A DNA stretch of 64,000 nucleotides from Axinella damicornis (GCA_963931865.1 OZ007513.1:10441467-10505466); one strand, 5' to 3'; positions 10,380 to 21,688 are shown, counted from the first letter of the stretch. Notes: a model not told the origin generated them from the sequence alone. A program made the numbers and translations.

Positions 10380-10421
10380 TAGCCTCCTTCCCAGGCCCTC
10401 TTGGGCCTGGGAAGGAGGCTA
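10380..10421. mobile_element. Small TAGCCTCCTTCCCAGGCCC hairpin
   Basis: A near-perfect 42-bp palindrome of the same family: TAGCCTCCTTCCCAGGCCC against GGGCCTGGGAAGGAGGCTA. Confidence 0.8.
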
Positions 10422-10540
10422 CCCCTAACACATGTCCCGCTGTTCCCAGACCCTGAACACGCAGGTGCGCATTCGGGGTCTGGGAATAAGACTACACTGA
10501 CAAGGCACTACACAGTCCACAGTCCATATAAGAACTTATT

Positions 10541-11305
10541 GGGGCGAGCCTGAGCGAGCCCCACATAGACGAGTTTGCTGTGAATTTTCCATATATTTCT
10601 ATATATCTATCTATCGTACGTCGTGCCGTAAATCACTTCCTGCTCGTATTTTGCGTGTCATTGCATCATGCGTTAATTCAAACCACAAACGAACTCAACA
10701 GACACGAACTATGAACGGTCTACCTCAACAAGGATGGAGACTATAGCGCACGGTAAGGGGCTAAAGCATTTCATGAAGACGGGGAGAGTGCTTCAAGCGA
10801 TCTCATGTCCTGCATGCAGAGCACATCATGGTGTGCAGCATACAGCTAGCTAGCATGCTTTAATAGCTATAAACCATCACGGTGTGTTAGACTGCTGCTT
10901 CAGCTATTGCCAGAGGATGGGAACTTGACTGGCCTGCGCTCAGTAACACTTAAACTCACTGTGACATACAGTCATACCCCAGATCTGGCCGCAGCAGAGA
11001 ATGAGAATGTCGCCCTCTGGTTGTGATAACAAAGACAGAGAGCTCTCCTGGACCTACCTACCAGACTGCTTCGGCTAACCGGATTCGCAGTTGCTGTGAA
11101 GTGCACGGGTGTATTTTTAGTGTCATAACTTCTGGTGTGATGTGTCCTTAAGTTGTGCTATTACATTCGGATGACATGCACTGACAGTCATGCACATGCA
11201 TCTGTTCCATGTAGGCCTAGGAACACATGCGCATGCAACTGCTCCATGCACATTCGACAACTGTACTCGCTCAGGCTCGCCCCACAATGTTCTGCATTCG
11301 TCTAG
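10541..11305. mobile_element. GGGGCGAGCCTGAGCGAG element, copy 1
   Basis: It starts GGGGCGAGCCTGAGCGAG and carries the inverse CTCGCTCAGGCTCGCCCC near its right end. It ends ...CACAATG..CTGCATTC.TCTAG and is flanked by TT on both sides. The second copy at 44898-45495 has the same termini and TT flanks. No coding sequence is seen. The CTAG 3' end before a T recalls Helitrons, but the TT flanks do not. Confidence 0.65.
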
Positions 11306-11399
11306 TTACTAGTTTTGTGGCTGGGCTTACCCTCCCACCACACACTGTCTTTGTTGTAGTCTGCCAAGGACCACCTAACGCAATTACCACCTGGTGAAG

Positions 11400-11432
11400 C
11401 CATGGCAACCTACACAGTGACCATAGCAACAG
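11400..11432. promoter_or_regulatory. Solitary copy of the X-box repeat unit
   Basis: CATGGCAACC, then a perfect X-box GTGACCATAGCAAC at 11417-11430, identical to the unit of the array at 8437-8703 but without the CRE. It shows that the unit is dispersed. Confidence 0.5.
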
Positions 11433-11901
11433 TTTGATAAGTATGATGGGCACGTTCAAGCGGTTGCAGTGTGTAAACTAGTGTACAGTGTATGAGTGAC
11501 ATGTACAGCAAAGCCTTCATAGAACAGCCTTACAGCAAAGCCTTGTGTCTGTCTGTCCATCTGTCCGTCCACCGGCAAAATAAAATTGCATCAAGCAGGG
11601 GTAGCTTACAAAGTCGTACTCAATGCGTCAACATACTGGATTGTTTCTGTACCTGATACAAGTCAAGGCAGTTCCGTTGGATATCTTTCAAATACTAGGA
11701 GTCTGATTGCTACTATTGTGCCTTCATGGCACTATGAGTACCAAGTTGCTCGTGAAGAGTTAGCTCTCTCTGCACTGGTCGTCGTCACTTTCAGAATGAC
11801 GCGCGACATGTCTCACCTCATGGCTTGCTCCAATTGACACACACACACGTACATGACGTCATGTCTAATGACGTGGGGATTTTCGCAAGGGCAGCTGGGA
11901 A

Positions 11902-12462
11902 TTGTGCCATTGTGGTCAGCATAAAAAGAGCTTTCAAATAATGTCCTTAAAAAAGATTTTTAATCGCAGTCGGCCTAAGGCGATCCATGTCATGGTTTTT
12001 TCATGATTTTGGGTAAATATTCAACCAAGGGCAAAAAGGGATATCAAAGGAATGCTCTGTTCATGCTGATCACAATGACGCAAATAGCAGCTTCGTATCT
12101 CCTTCCTAGCCCAAGATAAGATACCTAGCATAGTCATAATTCCTACTCTGTACATGTGTATACCTATAGTCTAAAGAAAGACCTGTTGTATCCATGTATT
12201 TGAAAGAGATAATGAAGTTTGGTATTGCGCCATGCGATCAGCATGAAAAGAACCCTCAAGTGATGTGCTAAATATGAGTTTCAATGTTGGTCACATTTTT
12301 GTCAAAAATCGCTCTCGACCAAAGGCTATAATGCATGGTTTTTTCATGATTTTGGGTCAAAATTCAACCTACAGCAAAACTGACATCATTGGAATGCTCA
12401 ATTCATGCTGATCGCAATGCTTCAAATCCCAGCTTCATATCTCCTTCCTAGCCCAAGATATT
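11902..12462. repeat. Degenerate tandem duplication, about 320-bp period
   Basis: Two diverged copies (about 11902-12121 and 12223-12462) share GGTTTTTTCATGATTTTGGG, ATTCAACC and CTCCTTCCTAGCCCAAGATA in the same order. No coding sequence is recognised. Confidence 0.65.
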
Positions 12463-13943
12463 TAGCGTATTGGTCCTCTACACCACCAGTTTTTGATCGT
12501 TGACAATATTTTTGCATAATGTAAACGATTGAGAACTGGAAGTGTAGAAGGCCTGGGAACGAGGCTGTGCATGCAGGACGCCCTCCGCAACAAGTGGCAG
12601 CTAGTTAGTCTCGCGGGCCAGACTATCGCATGGGGGTGTGGTGAGACGCTGGCCTGCACGACTAGCAGTTAGTGTGCAGGTAGCAAACAAAACGAGACTG
12701 TGTATCCTTCGTGTGCTCTTGCTCACCACGAGTGCTGTTTCTGCCCATTTTGGTTCATTGTTCCATTTTTGGCACATCAGTCACCCTACACAACATTGCT
12801 AGAGTTTAGATTTCTCTATCCAAGTTGACTTTTGGCTGTTTCTGCCAATTTTGACATGGCATGTGAACACACCTGGCCTGGCAGACCTTCCAGGCATTCT
12901 ACCTTCATACTTGCATACTGGAGGCGGGAATGGCCTGGCCATTGCCTACCAAATACAGATTGAAGCCACACAGCCTCTTTCAGTCGGGATTTCAGTGGTG
13001 CAAACTGTCATGAGGATCCTACAGTGCTCTTTCCACTGAACTATATGCCTACTTGCAGTAGCAAACCAGATGACCCGTCAGATGTACACTGTGCAGCATC
13101 CTCGGACCCCGTACACAGGGTATATGAGCTTACATGTCCATTTTTACAAAGTTTCAACGGGTGTGTGAACTTAGAAACCTTGACCTGGATCCTGTATATA
13201 TACATTGTTTTCAACACGTATGTGAACTGACATGTTCATGTAAGCTTCACCAGCAAGTTGCATAACCTCTCCGAGCTGTCAATACAAGAGTTCTGACCAG
13301 GTACATACGCTAGCGCAACCCTGAACATCATCAAAGGATGCACGGCTGCCTGACTACAGCTGCACACAGCTGTCAAATCCATCCCAGCCCAAGTGCAAAA
13401 AAACTTTCTAGCAGTATAAATCTGTAACCACTTTGAGCATAAGGTAAGTAGCTTCGATGCCTATCCGTGCAATCCTAACTGAAAGACGAAGGAGTTTAGC
13501 GAGAAGTCCTCCATCTCATTACCAAAGTGCATTGATGGTGACCACTGCACTACCATTTCCTCCTGCCCCAAGGAAGGAAGGTAGTTTAGTCCGCCTTCAT
13601 TGTCTACGGAAGCAGCACCCAGGAAGCGATTGCATGATTTCCATCCAGGTTACAAAGTGCCCAGGTGGTGGGTGGTCAGCCTAAGTCCCAGCAGGGGTAA
13701 TGCAACGCCTGTGTATCTGTACAAGGTACGTATTTACAAACACCATACCCAAAAAACAGTGAACGTAATCACACAGGGACGTTTCTGAGCCTGATACAAA
13801 TCAAGGCGGTTCTTTTCACCATTATTTCAGCTAGTTCATATTATCGGTTTCCTGGCTCCACCCATTTCCAAAATGCACGCAGTAGCTAATTAGCATGTGA
13901 AAGTTTTTGCGTCAATGTTGTACCATTGCTGTTCGAAAAGTTA

Positions 13944-14185
13944 GCCATCGTACTCACCAAGTACGGGGTATGTGTCAGAGTGCCATCGTACTCACCAAGT
14001 ACGGGGTATGTGTCAGAGTGCCATCGTACTCACCAAGTACGGGGTATGTGTCAGAGTGCCATCATACTCACCAAGTACGGGGTATGTGTCAGAGTGCCAT
14101 CGTACTCACCAAGTACGGGGTATGTGTCAGAGTGCCATCGTACTCACCAAGTACGGGGTATGTGTCAGAGTGCCATCGTACTCAC
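13944..14185. repeat. 38-bp minisatellite
   Basis: Six near-identical 38-bp units plus a partial one, each starting GCCATCGTACTCACCAAGTA and ending TGTGTCAGAGT, with one C-to-T variant in the third. 38 is not a multiple of three, so all three plus frames stay open and yield artefactual peptides. Confidence 0.95.
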
Positions 14186-14738
14186 GGATAAACAGACGAC
14201 AATGCCTACACCTCTCGGACAGACTCACTGTGATTATGTCATTTCCGTGGCATTTCCGTACACTAAAGCTTGTGCTGTATCACAATACATCGGCAGCATA
14301 CTAGTATGCAGTACCATCACAGGTAAGCACGATTTTTGCATTCACCAAGATCGCCCGTAGAAGCTACTACCTCCAAGTACACCAACAAGGCAGCAGTTTT
14401 CTATTTTAGTTTGTAAATCCAAAATGATGATGTCAGCCACGGGGTCTAACCCATTTAACAAAATCATTTTCACCAGAGGTCTCTTTTAGCCTATGGTGCA
14501 TTAAACATATATCCTCAGGCTTCCCCCCCCCTGCAAACACGGCGAGGAAAAATATTTTCCTTGCCACACGCAAAACAAATGGGAGCCTGGGAACGAGGCT
14601 ACATGCAGCCATACTCCACACATTTGTGACTCTAACCACACCCACCTATCAAGGGGCATTCAATAGTACAGTGAAGGCTCTCCCGAGACCGTCTAGACTG
14701 GGAAAAAGCTTAACTGCCAGAAATGGAGGCCCTACAAG

Positions 14739-14989
14739 ATGAAAGAACTGTTTTCTCAGCCCATTCAAGCAGAGGATGAGAGAAATGGCCACCCGGCTCC
14801 AACCAAGGACTCTTCAAGGCCAAGCTCAGACACAATCATGCTGTCAGCACCATTCAGCACCCACCTCCCCAGTCCCACCCTTCCTGAACCTACATGTATC
14901 TCCAAAGGACACAAACAGTCGGATGTGACATCACAAGCTGAAAGTCTCATGCTGGACATGCTGGCTAAAATGACTAGTGTTCTCAGTTA
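14739..14989 (+). CDS. Unidentified short open frame, 83 codons
   Basis: A Met-initiated frame rich in S, P, T and D, ending next to the TTAA border of the element at 14991. No domain is recognised. It might be an exon fragment or chance; composition is the only support. Confidence 0.15.
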
Positions 14990-14999
14990 AGGTTACGGG

Positions 15000-15190
15000 T
15001 ACCCGCGTATCATGCAATAACTGGAGCAATATTCATGCAACCCATGCCGAATTCTTACAGTGCCTAGCACAAAGTGCGGTGCTGTACTCGAACCTATTCA
15101 GACCCGCCTACTTCTCAACAGACGAACTTCCTGCGGAGGCGTGGCTACATGGACGCCTTGACCCCTCCCATACACATGTATAAATTCTGA
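15000..15190 (-). mobile_element. tRNA-derived SINE-like fragment
   Basis: On the minus strand it aligns with the copies at 42.5 and 49.0 kb, including the segment that corresponds to their GGTTCGAATCC B-box (here degenerate, GGTTCGAGTAC) and the CCGCAGGAAG region. Confidence 0.5.
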
Positions 15191-15264
15191 GCGCATTCTG
15201 TACTCGTTACACACAGAATTGCACCTTCAGCTTCAGGAATGGTATATGCCCACCCACACTGCAT

Positions 15265-15974
15265 CTCTGTTGCCAGCCATTGCAAGTGGTGGACTCCTAC
15301 AAATATCTTGGGATCCTCCTATCATCAGACTTGTCCTGGACACAGCATATTGACTCAATCTGTGGTAAAGCAAGAAAGCTGACAGGGCTGATCTACCGCC
15401 GTTTTTACCAGCATTCAAACCCCGAGAGCCTATTCCAAATGTATATCTCACTCGTTCGCCCCCACCTTGAATATGCCAGCCAAATCTGGAACCCTTACAA
15501 ACATGGGGAAGTCAATACTCTCGAGAAAGTACAAAAGTTTGCTCTAAGAATGTGTGCAAAGCAGTGGGATAGTAGCTATGATGACCTCTTACAGCTGTTT
15601 TCTCTGCCATCACTTCAACAACGCAGACTCTTCCTAGATCTATGCACCATGTTTAAAATAGTAAATGGTCTGTTTTATTTTCCACCTGGTAATTTTGTAG
15701 AGCAAACTCCCAGAGTCACAAGGTCACAGTCTTACCAATTATTTCTTTGTCCATATGCGCACACAACTAGTTTTTATAACTCTTTCATACCCCGCACCAT
15801 ACGTAATTGGAACATGTTTACTGCACATACACCCACCCTACCTGTTTCTGTATCATCATTTAAATCTAATATCTGGGCATACATGCAAAATTAGCTATTG
15901 TACAGCTATACTGTGTGTCCATTGCATTCTGCATAAATTTTCATAGAAAAAAAAAAAAAAAAAAAAAAAAAAAA
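15265..15974 (+). mobile_element. 5'-truncated LINE: reverse transcriptase C-terminus plus poly(A)
   Basis: A continuous frame to the stop at 15892-15894 encodes the thumb and post-RT part of a non-LTR retrotransposon polymerase. Its motifs are VDSYKYLGILLSSDLSWTQH, LVRPHLEYASQIWNPY and LEKVQKFALRMC, typical of Jockey/CR1/L2-type elements. The RT palm and the endonuclease are absent, so this is a dead 5' truncation. A run of about 29 A (15946-15974) follows the stop by 50 bases, as expected for a retroposed 3' end. Confidence 0.88.
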
Positions 15975-16358
15975 GGAAGCAGCTAGAAGACATGAACTTC
16001 GAGGGCGAGAGCTATAAATGAGCAAGTCATTCGCCGAACATCTCCCGCTAGCAGCCAAAGTACACAGAAAAAATGGCGTCCAACGAAGGGTGTGGCGACA
16101 ATTCACTTCGCTAGCAGTGGACAACAGCCTACACTGACTCCCAAACATAGCTCTCGACCTAGATATATGATATTAGCAGTTATATATATGCCTATTTCCA
16201 TCTCAATGACCTTTTCCGTGACAAAAGTTGTAGAATGCGTAGATACATGTAAGTAAATTCGCGCAGGAATCGTTGAAATACATGCAGCTGCCCGTAAACA
16301 GGCAAAATTAAATTTTACTTCCGGTCAACGGGTACCCGTAACCTTAAGGAACACCAAG

Positions 16359-16403
16359 ATGGCGGCACAAGCTTTAGTATATGGAAATGCCATGAAAAAA
16401 TAC
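16359..16403 (+). CDS. Possible first coding exon of an unknown gene
   Basis: CCAAGATGGCGGCACAAG is a good animal start context. The 15-codon frame (MAAQALVYGNAMKKY) ends at a strong donor TAC|gtaagtg. It can be joined in phase to the open frame at 16428, but that frame looks like a protease relic and soon stops. Unverified. Confidence 0.25.
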
Positions 16404-16427
16404 GTAAGTGCAATGGGTCTATTGTAG

Positions 16428-16798
16428 CAAACCTTGAAACTACAGGAGCACACAAGGCAGTTAGACAAAGTGAACTTCACTCACCCCTTGCTGTGCATGC
16501 GCACACGGGGTAATGTTCTAACAAAACCATCATTTTGTGAGCACCTGAAGCAACAGCTGTGGCCAGGTGTTCTGGGGACACAAGTGGAATTGATGGCTTC
16601 AGCCACTCTTTTCCAGGTTCCTGTTACTGCTGCTATGGTAACGACAGTGGGAAGCTAGCAACACCTGATAGCCTCAGGACTCCAGAGTGGAAGAACAGCC
16701 GGCCTCCAACATGCAAACCCCACTCCATTTATGGAACTCTCATACTTTGACAGCATTGTTTCACAACATGATAACTCACTCTGCTCATCTTTTCTTGA
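16428..16798 (+). pseudogene. Possible relic of an OTU-type cysteine protease domain
   Basis: The frame from 16428 contains HLKQQLWPGVLGTQVELMAS followed by ATLFQVPV, resembling the W-G-x-x-x-E-L-x-A-L-A-x-x-x-x-V-P-V stretch of OTU domains. About 75 bases later, in other frames, come TPEWKN and PFMELSYFDSIVSQ, resembling the region around the OTU catalytic histidine (E-L-x-H/Y-F-x-x-x-Y-D-S-I-V). The segments are out of frame with each other and the upstream frame stops at 16658. No catalytic Asp-Cys block is seen. OTU domains are common in transposon proteins, which could be the source. Confidence 0.35.
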
Positions 16799-17408
16799 TT
16801 TCTTCACTGTTCCTTGGATGCCGTAATGATTACGTAATCCAAAACACTTACGATTACATCATCACATAACGATAATTATGCGGTAAACTTTCCCTTCGAT
16901 CTCTCGAACTTGATCTCCCAACCAGTGACGATGTACCTGGCAGCGTAAATCCTGTAGGGTGCCACCTACAGGAGTATATGAACACGTTCAGGTACACCAT
17001 ACGTTACTTGTACAATATTTTTACTTTGTTGATGTGTTCAAAAGCTTGTGCGTGCTGCACAGTTTATGCCATGTACAGGTACAACGTGGCAATCACTGCA
17101 AGCGAAGAGTGTGCGTATGAGCAATACCTGGTCAGTATTGCACACTTGTATGGCCTAGTATAGGATTAGCCTTGATCCCAGACCCTCCAGTGAACAGTAG
17201 GAGGGTCTGGTGAATGGGGCGTGTATACTAACAAGTGTGTACAGCCTAGCATAGAAATGTCAGGGGCAGTTCAGGAATATGTAAGGGGGGGATATCCCTG
17301 CCCTTACTCTATGCAGGCATAGAATAGAATAGTGTGCTTCTCAGGAACTGTGCGAAGGAATTAGCGGGGTGTCCCGGGCACTCCCTCACCATCTGCACAC
17401 CCCCACAC

Positions 17409-17449
17409 TAGCCTCGTTCCCAGGCCCACGCAGCCTGGGAACGAGGCTA
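17409..17449. mobile_element. Small TAGCCTCGTTCCCAGGC hairpin
   Basis: A 41-bp palindrome, TAGCCTCGTTCCCAGGC against GCCTGGGAACGAGGCTA with a 7-base loop: the minimal form of this hairpin family. Confidence 0.85.
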
Positions 17450-17689
17450 ACCCCCACACTTGCTCTAGTTTGGAAGCCAGTATAACGCTGGAGACGCTTT
17501 GCCCCTTCATACCGACAGGCTGCGAATGGTGGAGTAAAGGGCTGTGCCAAGAATGGAAAAGTTTTCGTCATCGTCAGGAAGGTTTCTTGTTGCAGCTTCA
17601 CGGTTTCCATTGTCCTGCTAGTCTTTCTGCTTCCATGCCATCTTTCTCAGTGTCATGCGCAGTGTGGTGATTGTACAGTCATCATGTAT

Positions 17690-18012
17690 TACAAGTAGCT
17701 TTGCTCGCTCAGCTACTGCCTACTCATACACCTGTGTGACCTGTCCAGCGCCAGACAGCTCTCTGTGCAGAGGTCTGACAAAATCTCTCTTCATCTCCCT
17801 GATTGCATCCATTTTAACTGCACTTTAACTAACCGTCTGCTTCGGCTACTGCTCTCCAGTTGTGTCTGCTTGCAGCCCCAGCCGTTCTGGAATGTTCCAA
17901 CGCCTGCCCTATGTTCTTCGCTGAGTTCGAGGTTTGGAGGTTGTAGTGAAGCACCAAGGTTGTGTGTCACTAGTCTAGTCCTGCTCTCCAAACATCCCAC
18001 TTCTGAAGTTCT
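17690..18012 (+). mobile_element. Composite VNTR element, short copy
   Basis: It shares the AAGTAGCTTTGCTCGCTCAG and CAGCGCCAGACAGCTCTCTG 5' part and the CTAGTCCTGCTCTCC 3' part with the other copies. Only about three degenerate internal units remain (ATTGCATCCATTTTAACTGC type). Confidence 0.6.
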
Positions 18013-18148
18013 GTTACACACAGACACAGACGTCCAGACTCCAAAGACACCATGCCTAGGGTGATCCTAGGATAGGATGTGCAGTGCTTATCCCCCCCCC
18101 CCCCCAATCCACCCCTGAATGTAGGGAATCCTAGCACATGACATTAAT

Positions 18149-18536
18149 AAACTAGAGGTGCTCAGCAGAGCACGTACCCCGTGCGCAACTTTGACTTGAC
18201 AGCTATAGGCCTACCACCGATTATTCATACAGCATGCACGATGAGCTAGCTAGGCCACAATTTACAGCGATGTCAGCATGCAGAATGAGATACCGTAAGT
18301 TGTGGCAGTAATGTTAGAAATAGGGTGTGGTCAAGTTGTATAAATTAGAGGCACGAATTTCACGCAGCTTTTCTCAGCCTCTCGAGTAGATCTCTGGTCT
18401 GTGAGTTATGTAGACGCTAGTATTTTCTGAATTATGAAATATGCCTTCAACAAGGCCTTCACTGCTCAAACCGCTTGGACGGACAGACTGAGTGACAGAC
18501 AAACCGATCACTCTACCCCCTGCTGTGCATGCGCAG
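18149..18536. mobile_element. MITE with ACCCCGTGCGCA termini, copy 1
   Basis: About 390 bp, strongly similar to 62829-63238. Near the start is GTACCCCGTGCGCA. The end of the second copy carries the inverse TGCGCACGGGGTAA; this copy's right end is altered (GCGCAGCGGC). No coding sequence. Confidence 0.7.
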
Positions 18537-19138
18537 CGGCACTGTGCAAGTAGTTTGACAGCACAGACAACCCCCCCCCCCCCTCCTCCCCCCCTTGAAA
18601 GAAGTATTATGTATACAAGGCAACTCATGCCGCCCCCCCGTTACTTTGCCACACTTCGATTTTGTGCCCCCTTGAATGATTTTCTAAATGAGACGCTGGC
18701 TAGCACGTATCAGTGACATACCTTCCTACAAAAACTGCCGCCTGGAATCAGTGGAATGAGCAGTAGACCGTGCACACCTACTTTGTCACGGATACACGAA
18801 GCAATGATTAGACATGGCCTATCTCTTTCCATGTGAATTGCACCTTTATGTGCATATGGTATTGTACTTGCACAATCTAGCAACCTAGGTTGGGCTGCCC
18901 TAGTTGCGGACCTCGGCATTAACCCACCTCGGCATTAACCCACCTCTCTCCTTGTCCTAGTCTGGTGCCCAGGGTCTGGGAATGAGACCACCCTTGTCCA
19001 TATCCAATTGCACAATTACACACTTGCAGTGTCCCCCAAAGCTAGCTGACAGGGAAGGGAGGAAGAGTAAAAGATATGACCACATCAAAGAACTTAACGC
19101 ATTCCAATTACCACATCAAAGGATAATAGGCCAGGAAA

Positions 19139-19167
19139 GGGGGGGGGGGGGGGGGGGGGGGGGGGGG
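19139..19167. repeat. G homopolymer
   Basis: 29 consecutive G followed by AGGG. Assembly length is unlikely to be exact. Confidence 0.9.
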
Positions 19168-19315
19168 AGGGACACCCTGGTACTTCCTTTGAACATTATA
19201 ATTGCCAGAAGTGATACAATGCATCTGAAAGTCTCACCAGACATATATTGCATTTGGTGTGGGGGCATACTCTTTACTTGGCTTTAGCTTACATAAGTAC
19301 CACACCACAAGTATA

Positions 19316-19439
19316 TAGCCTCGTTCCCAGGCCTACCCCGTTTTTTCTGTTCTTCGGTTTCCGTTGACAATAATACACGGATTATTGTCAACGGAAACCG
19401 AAGAACAGAAAAAACGGGGTAGGCCTGGGAATGAGGCTA
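19316..19439. mobile_element. 124-bp near-perfect palindrome (TAGCCTCG hairpin family)
   Basis: Left arm TAGCCTCGTTCCCAGGCC onward (including TTCTGTTCTTCGGTTTCCGT) pairs almost base for base with the right arm, ending GGCCTGGGAATGAGGCTA. Only a few bases around AATACACGGATT form the loop. Parts of the same arms reappear in the 439-bp element at 63318-63756. Confidence 0.9.
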
Positions 19440-19534
19440 ACAAGTATATACATACATCCTGTAGTTGATCAGAGATGTGAGGCCTGGATAGGTGCAGTTA
19501 CGTATGTGATATTTATGAGCTCTTCTTTAAATGG

Positions 19535-20062
19535 GGCTGTAGCCTCATTCCCAGGCCCCGCGCGTCGGAGAGCCTGGGAACGAGGCTAGTTGGGCTGTAG
19601 CCTAGTTCCCAGGCCCCGCGCGTGGGAGAGCCTGGGAACGAGGCTAGTTGGGCTGTAGCCTAGTTCCCAGGCCCCGCACGTGGGAAAGCCTGGGAACGAG
19701 GCTAGTTGGGCTGTAGCCTCGTTCCCAGGCCCCGTGCGTGGGAGAGCCTGGGAACGAGGCTAGTTGGGCTGTAGCCTCGTTCCCCGGCCCCGCGCGTGGG
19801 AGAGCCTGGGAACGAGGCTAGTTGGGCTGTAGCCTCGTTCCCAGGCCCCGTGCGTGAGAGAGCCTGGGAACAAGGCTAGTTGGGCTGTAGCCTCGTTCCC
19901 AGGCCCCGTGCGTGAGAGAGCCTGGGAACGAGGCTAGTTGGGCTGTACCCTCGTTCCCAGGCCCCGTGCGTGAGAGAGCCTGGGAACGAGGCTAGTTGGG
20001 ATGTAGCCTTGTTCCCAGGCCCCACGCGTGGGAGAACCTGGGAACGAGGCTAGTTGGGCTGT
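19535..20062. repeat. Tandem array of nine 58-bp hairpins
   Basis: Each unit is GGGCTG, then TAGCCTCGTTCCCAGGCCCC, a short variable centre (CGCGTGGGAGA type), GCCTGGGAACGAGGCTA and GTT. Nine units follow head to tail with point differences mainly in the centre. Each unit is one hairpin of the dispersed TAGCCTCGTTCCCAGGC family. Confidence 0.92.
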
Positions 20063-21363
20063 TTGGGTTGCACTTCTGCACCAATTAATCCCTTGCTGGA
20101 TCCGGTGCTGCAGCTATGAACCCAGTACAGGCAAGGGCGCATTGAGTCCATGCAGCTAGAGTGCTGTAACGCATTTATTCACTTTGGTGATAACTAGTGT
20201 ACTTGATTTGGTGATCTGGGTATACAAATCATGATGATATGAAATCTCGGCAGCTGTGGACATGATGATGATGCCCAGTAAGACGAAATGCATTGGTAGT
20301 CGGAATGTGGTATACTACTGTACACTTGCAGTTAAAATAACTGTAGTGGTGTGATCATGCCACTATATCCTGCCACAATATCTTCCTGTCTAAGGGCTGC
20401 AGCTGTACTAATCTTGTGCACCCATACCATATACCACCATATACGGATATGCAGTGTGTGTGTGGCTATTTATAGCCTATGTCCAGATTGGTAAACGGTA
20501 TCAGGTGAATGGATACATTGATCTTAATTGACAAGGAGGTTTTATCATGGTAACAGTTTATTTTATTGCTGTGCGGGCCACTACCCCCAAAGAGAGGCCT
20601 AATACAGTACGCATCTGTTAATTGAAGCCAAGATTTGAAACGCTTTTCCAACATGAGTTTGCAGATTTCCAAAAATCAGAAGGCTTCTTCCGAGGTTTCT
20701 TCCAAAGATGCAGAAGGCTTCTTCCAAAGAGTACTGACTTTGTATGTACCAAAGTTTCAAAAGAATGGTGCAGCTTCGCTTACTGATATTCCAGATCCCA
20801 AGCTTTGTTTAGGCCTTCTGTAGCTGTAGTTAGCTACGTCCCTTGGAGCTGCGTTTGTTGTGAAAATTCGGCACCATGACAGAAGTGGTTCTGCGACGCG
20901 TAGTGTGTTCATTCTTTGACACACTGATGGCCCCTTAGACATGCATTGTATAATTGAGCAGTCTGTCATGGTTGACTTATATACAAAGGGATGATGCTCG
21001 AGACTATAGTCCATAAATCCTACATGTCAAATATTGGCAGCCATACTCTTGGTAGTGCGTCTGGTAGGTCAAGATAGTAATGAACGTTTTCTCTATGCTT
21101 CACTGGACTCTATTTGGTTGTGTCCACCAAGCAGCTGTATGCTTGCAGCTCATTCCAATGAATTCACTTGTATGCCATTAATGAAGCGATTGTAATGATT
21201 TAGTTTCACGTTACCGGCAAGTTGCAAAATTTACCCTTGTATACCTCTGTTATACTTTACTAAGTTATGAAGTCATTTGCTGTGAAGTAAATTGATCGTT
21301 TTCCACGCATCCCCATCCCTAGTATTGAACAAATAATTCTTCTTCATTTGCTCAGATTTTACG
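20063..21363. other. Upstream region of the NLR gene
   Basis: No repeat family member or coding segment is recognised with confidence. A 62-codon frame at 20635-20823 has no recognisable domain. The NLR promoter should lie here, but I see no convincing TATA or initiator element. Confidence 0.4.
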
Positions 21364-21688
21364 ATGTCTTCCAGTCCTGGTGGAGTGCTCCAATCTCCAG
21401 AGGAGCAAGCATTCCCATCATTTTGGTACTCTCTAGTCAACGCCATCAGCAATCCGGATATTTTGGCATGTCAGCTTTGTGCCAAGGAAATCATCACGGA
21501 TGCCAACAGAATTGATATAGCTATTCAGCCTACCACAGAAAAGAACAAGAAAATTTGGGAGTTGCTCTCAGCTGTTGGGGGACGAATCAAGGCTACTCCT
21601 TCCATCTTCCACCGCTTCGTAGATGTTCTGAGGGTCCAAGATGAGCCTCTCCTGAGAGATATCGGACAAAGGCTGAAGCATGCTTATG
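21364..21688 (+). CDS. NLR exon 1: CARD-like death-fold domain
   Basis: 325 nt from ATG to donor TATG|gtataa. The 108 residues have a six-helix death-fold pattern: FWYSLVNAISNPDILACQLC, then KEIITDANRIDIAI, KIWELLSAVGGRIKATPSIF and HRFVDVLR. This is the I-I-S/T-D ... L-L-x-A-V ... P-x-x-F-x-x-F form of CARD or related domains. The ATG is the first in frame; a non-coding 5' exon is possible because tttgctcag lies just upstream. Confidence 0.8.

Larger units (their letters stand above)
14991..16343. mobile_element. TTAA-flanked element with 15-bp TIRs, carrying SINE and LINE fragments
   Basis: Left terminus GGTTACGGGTACCCG (14991-15005), right terminus its exact inverse (16329-16343). TTAA on both sides (14987-14990 and 16344-16347) is the target-site signature of piggyBac-type elements. 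No transposase is visible. The interior holds a minus-strand SINE-like piece, a plus-strand LINE 3' end with poly(A), and unassigned sequence. It is probably a non-autonomous element hit by other insertions. Confidence 0.75.

Noticed and set aside
11329..11388. Possible minus-strand 60-nt exon (VVIALGGPWQTTTKTVCGGR) upstream of the RFX gene
   Set aside because: Splice sites are fair, but the peptide matches nothing known in RFX proteins and its phase does not join the 7802 acceptor.
13907..14360. Three overlapping frames of 94-144 codons with RGMCQSAIVLTKYG repeats
   Set aside because: They are artefacts of the 38-bp minisatellite.
19535..20062. Repeat-spacer array resembling CRISPR
   Set aside because: The units are contiguous hairpins with near-identical centres, there are no unique spacers, and the genome is animal.
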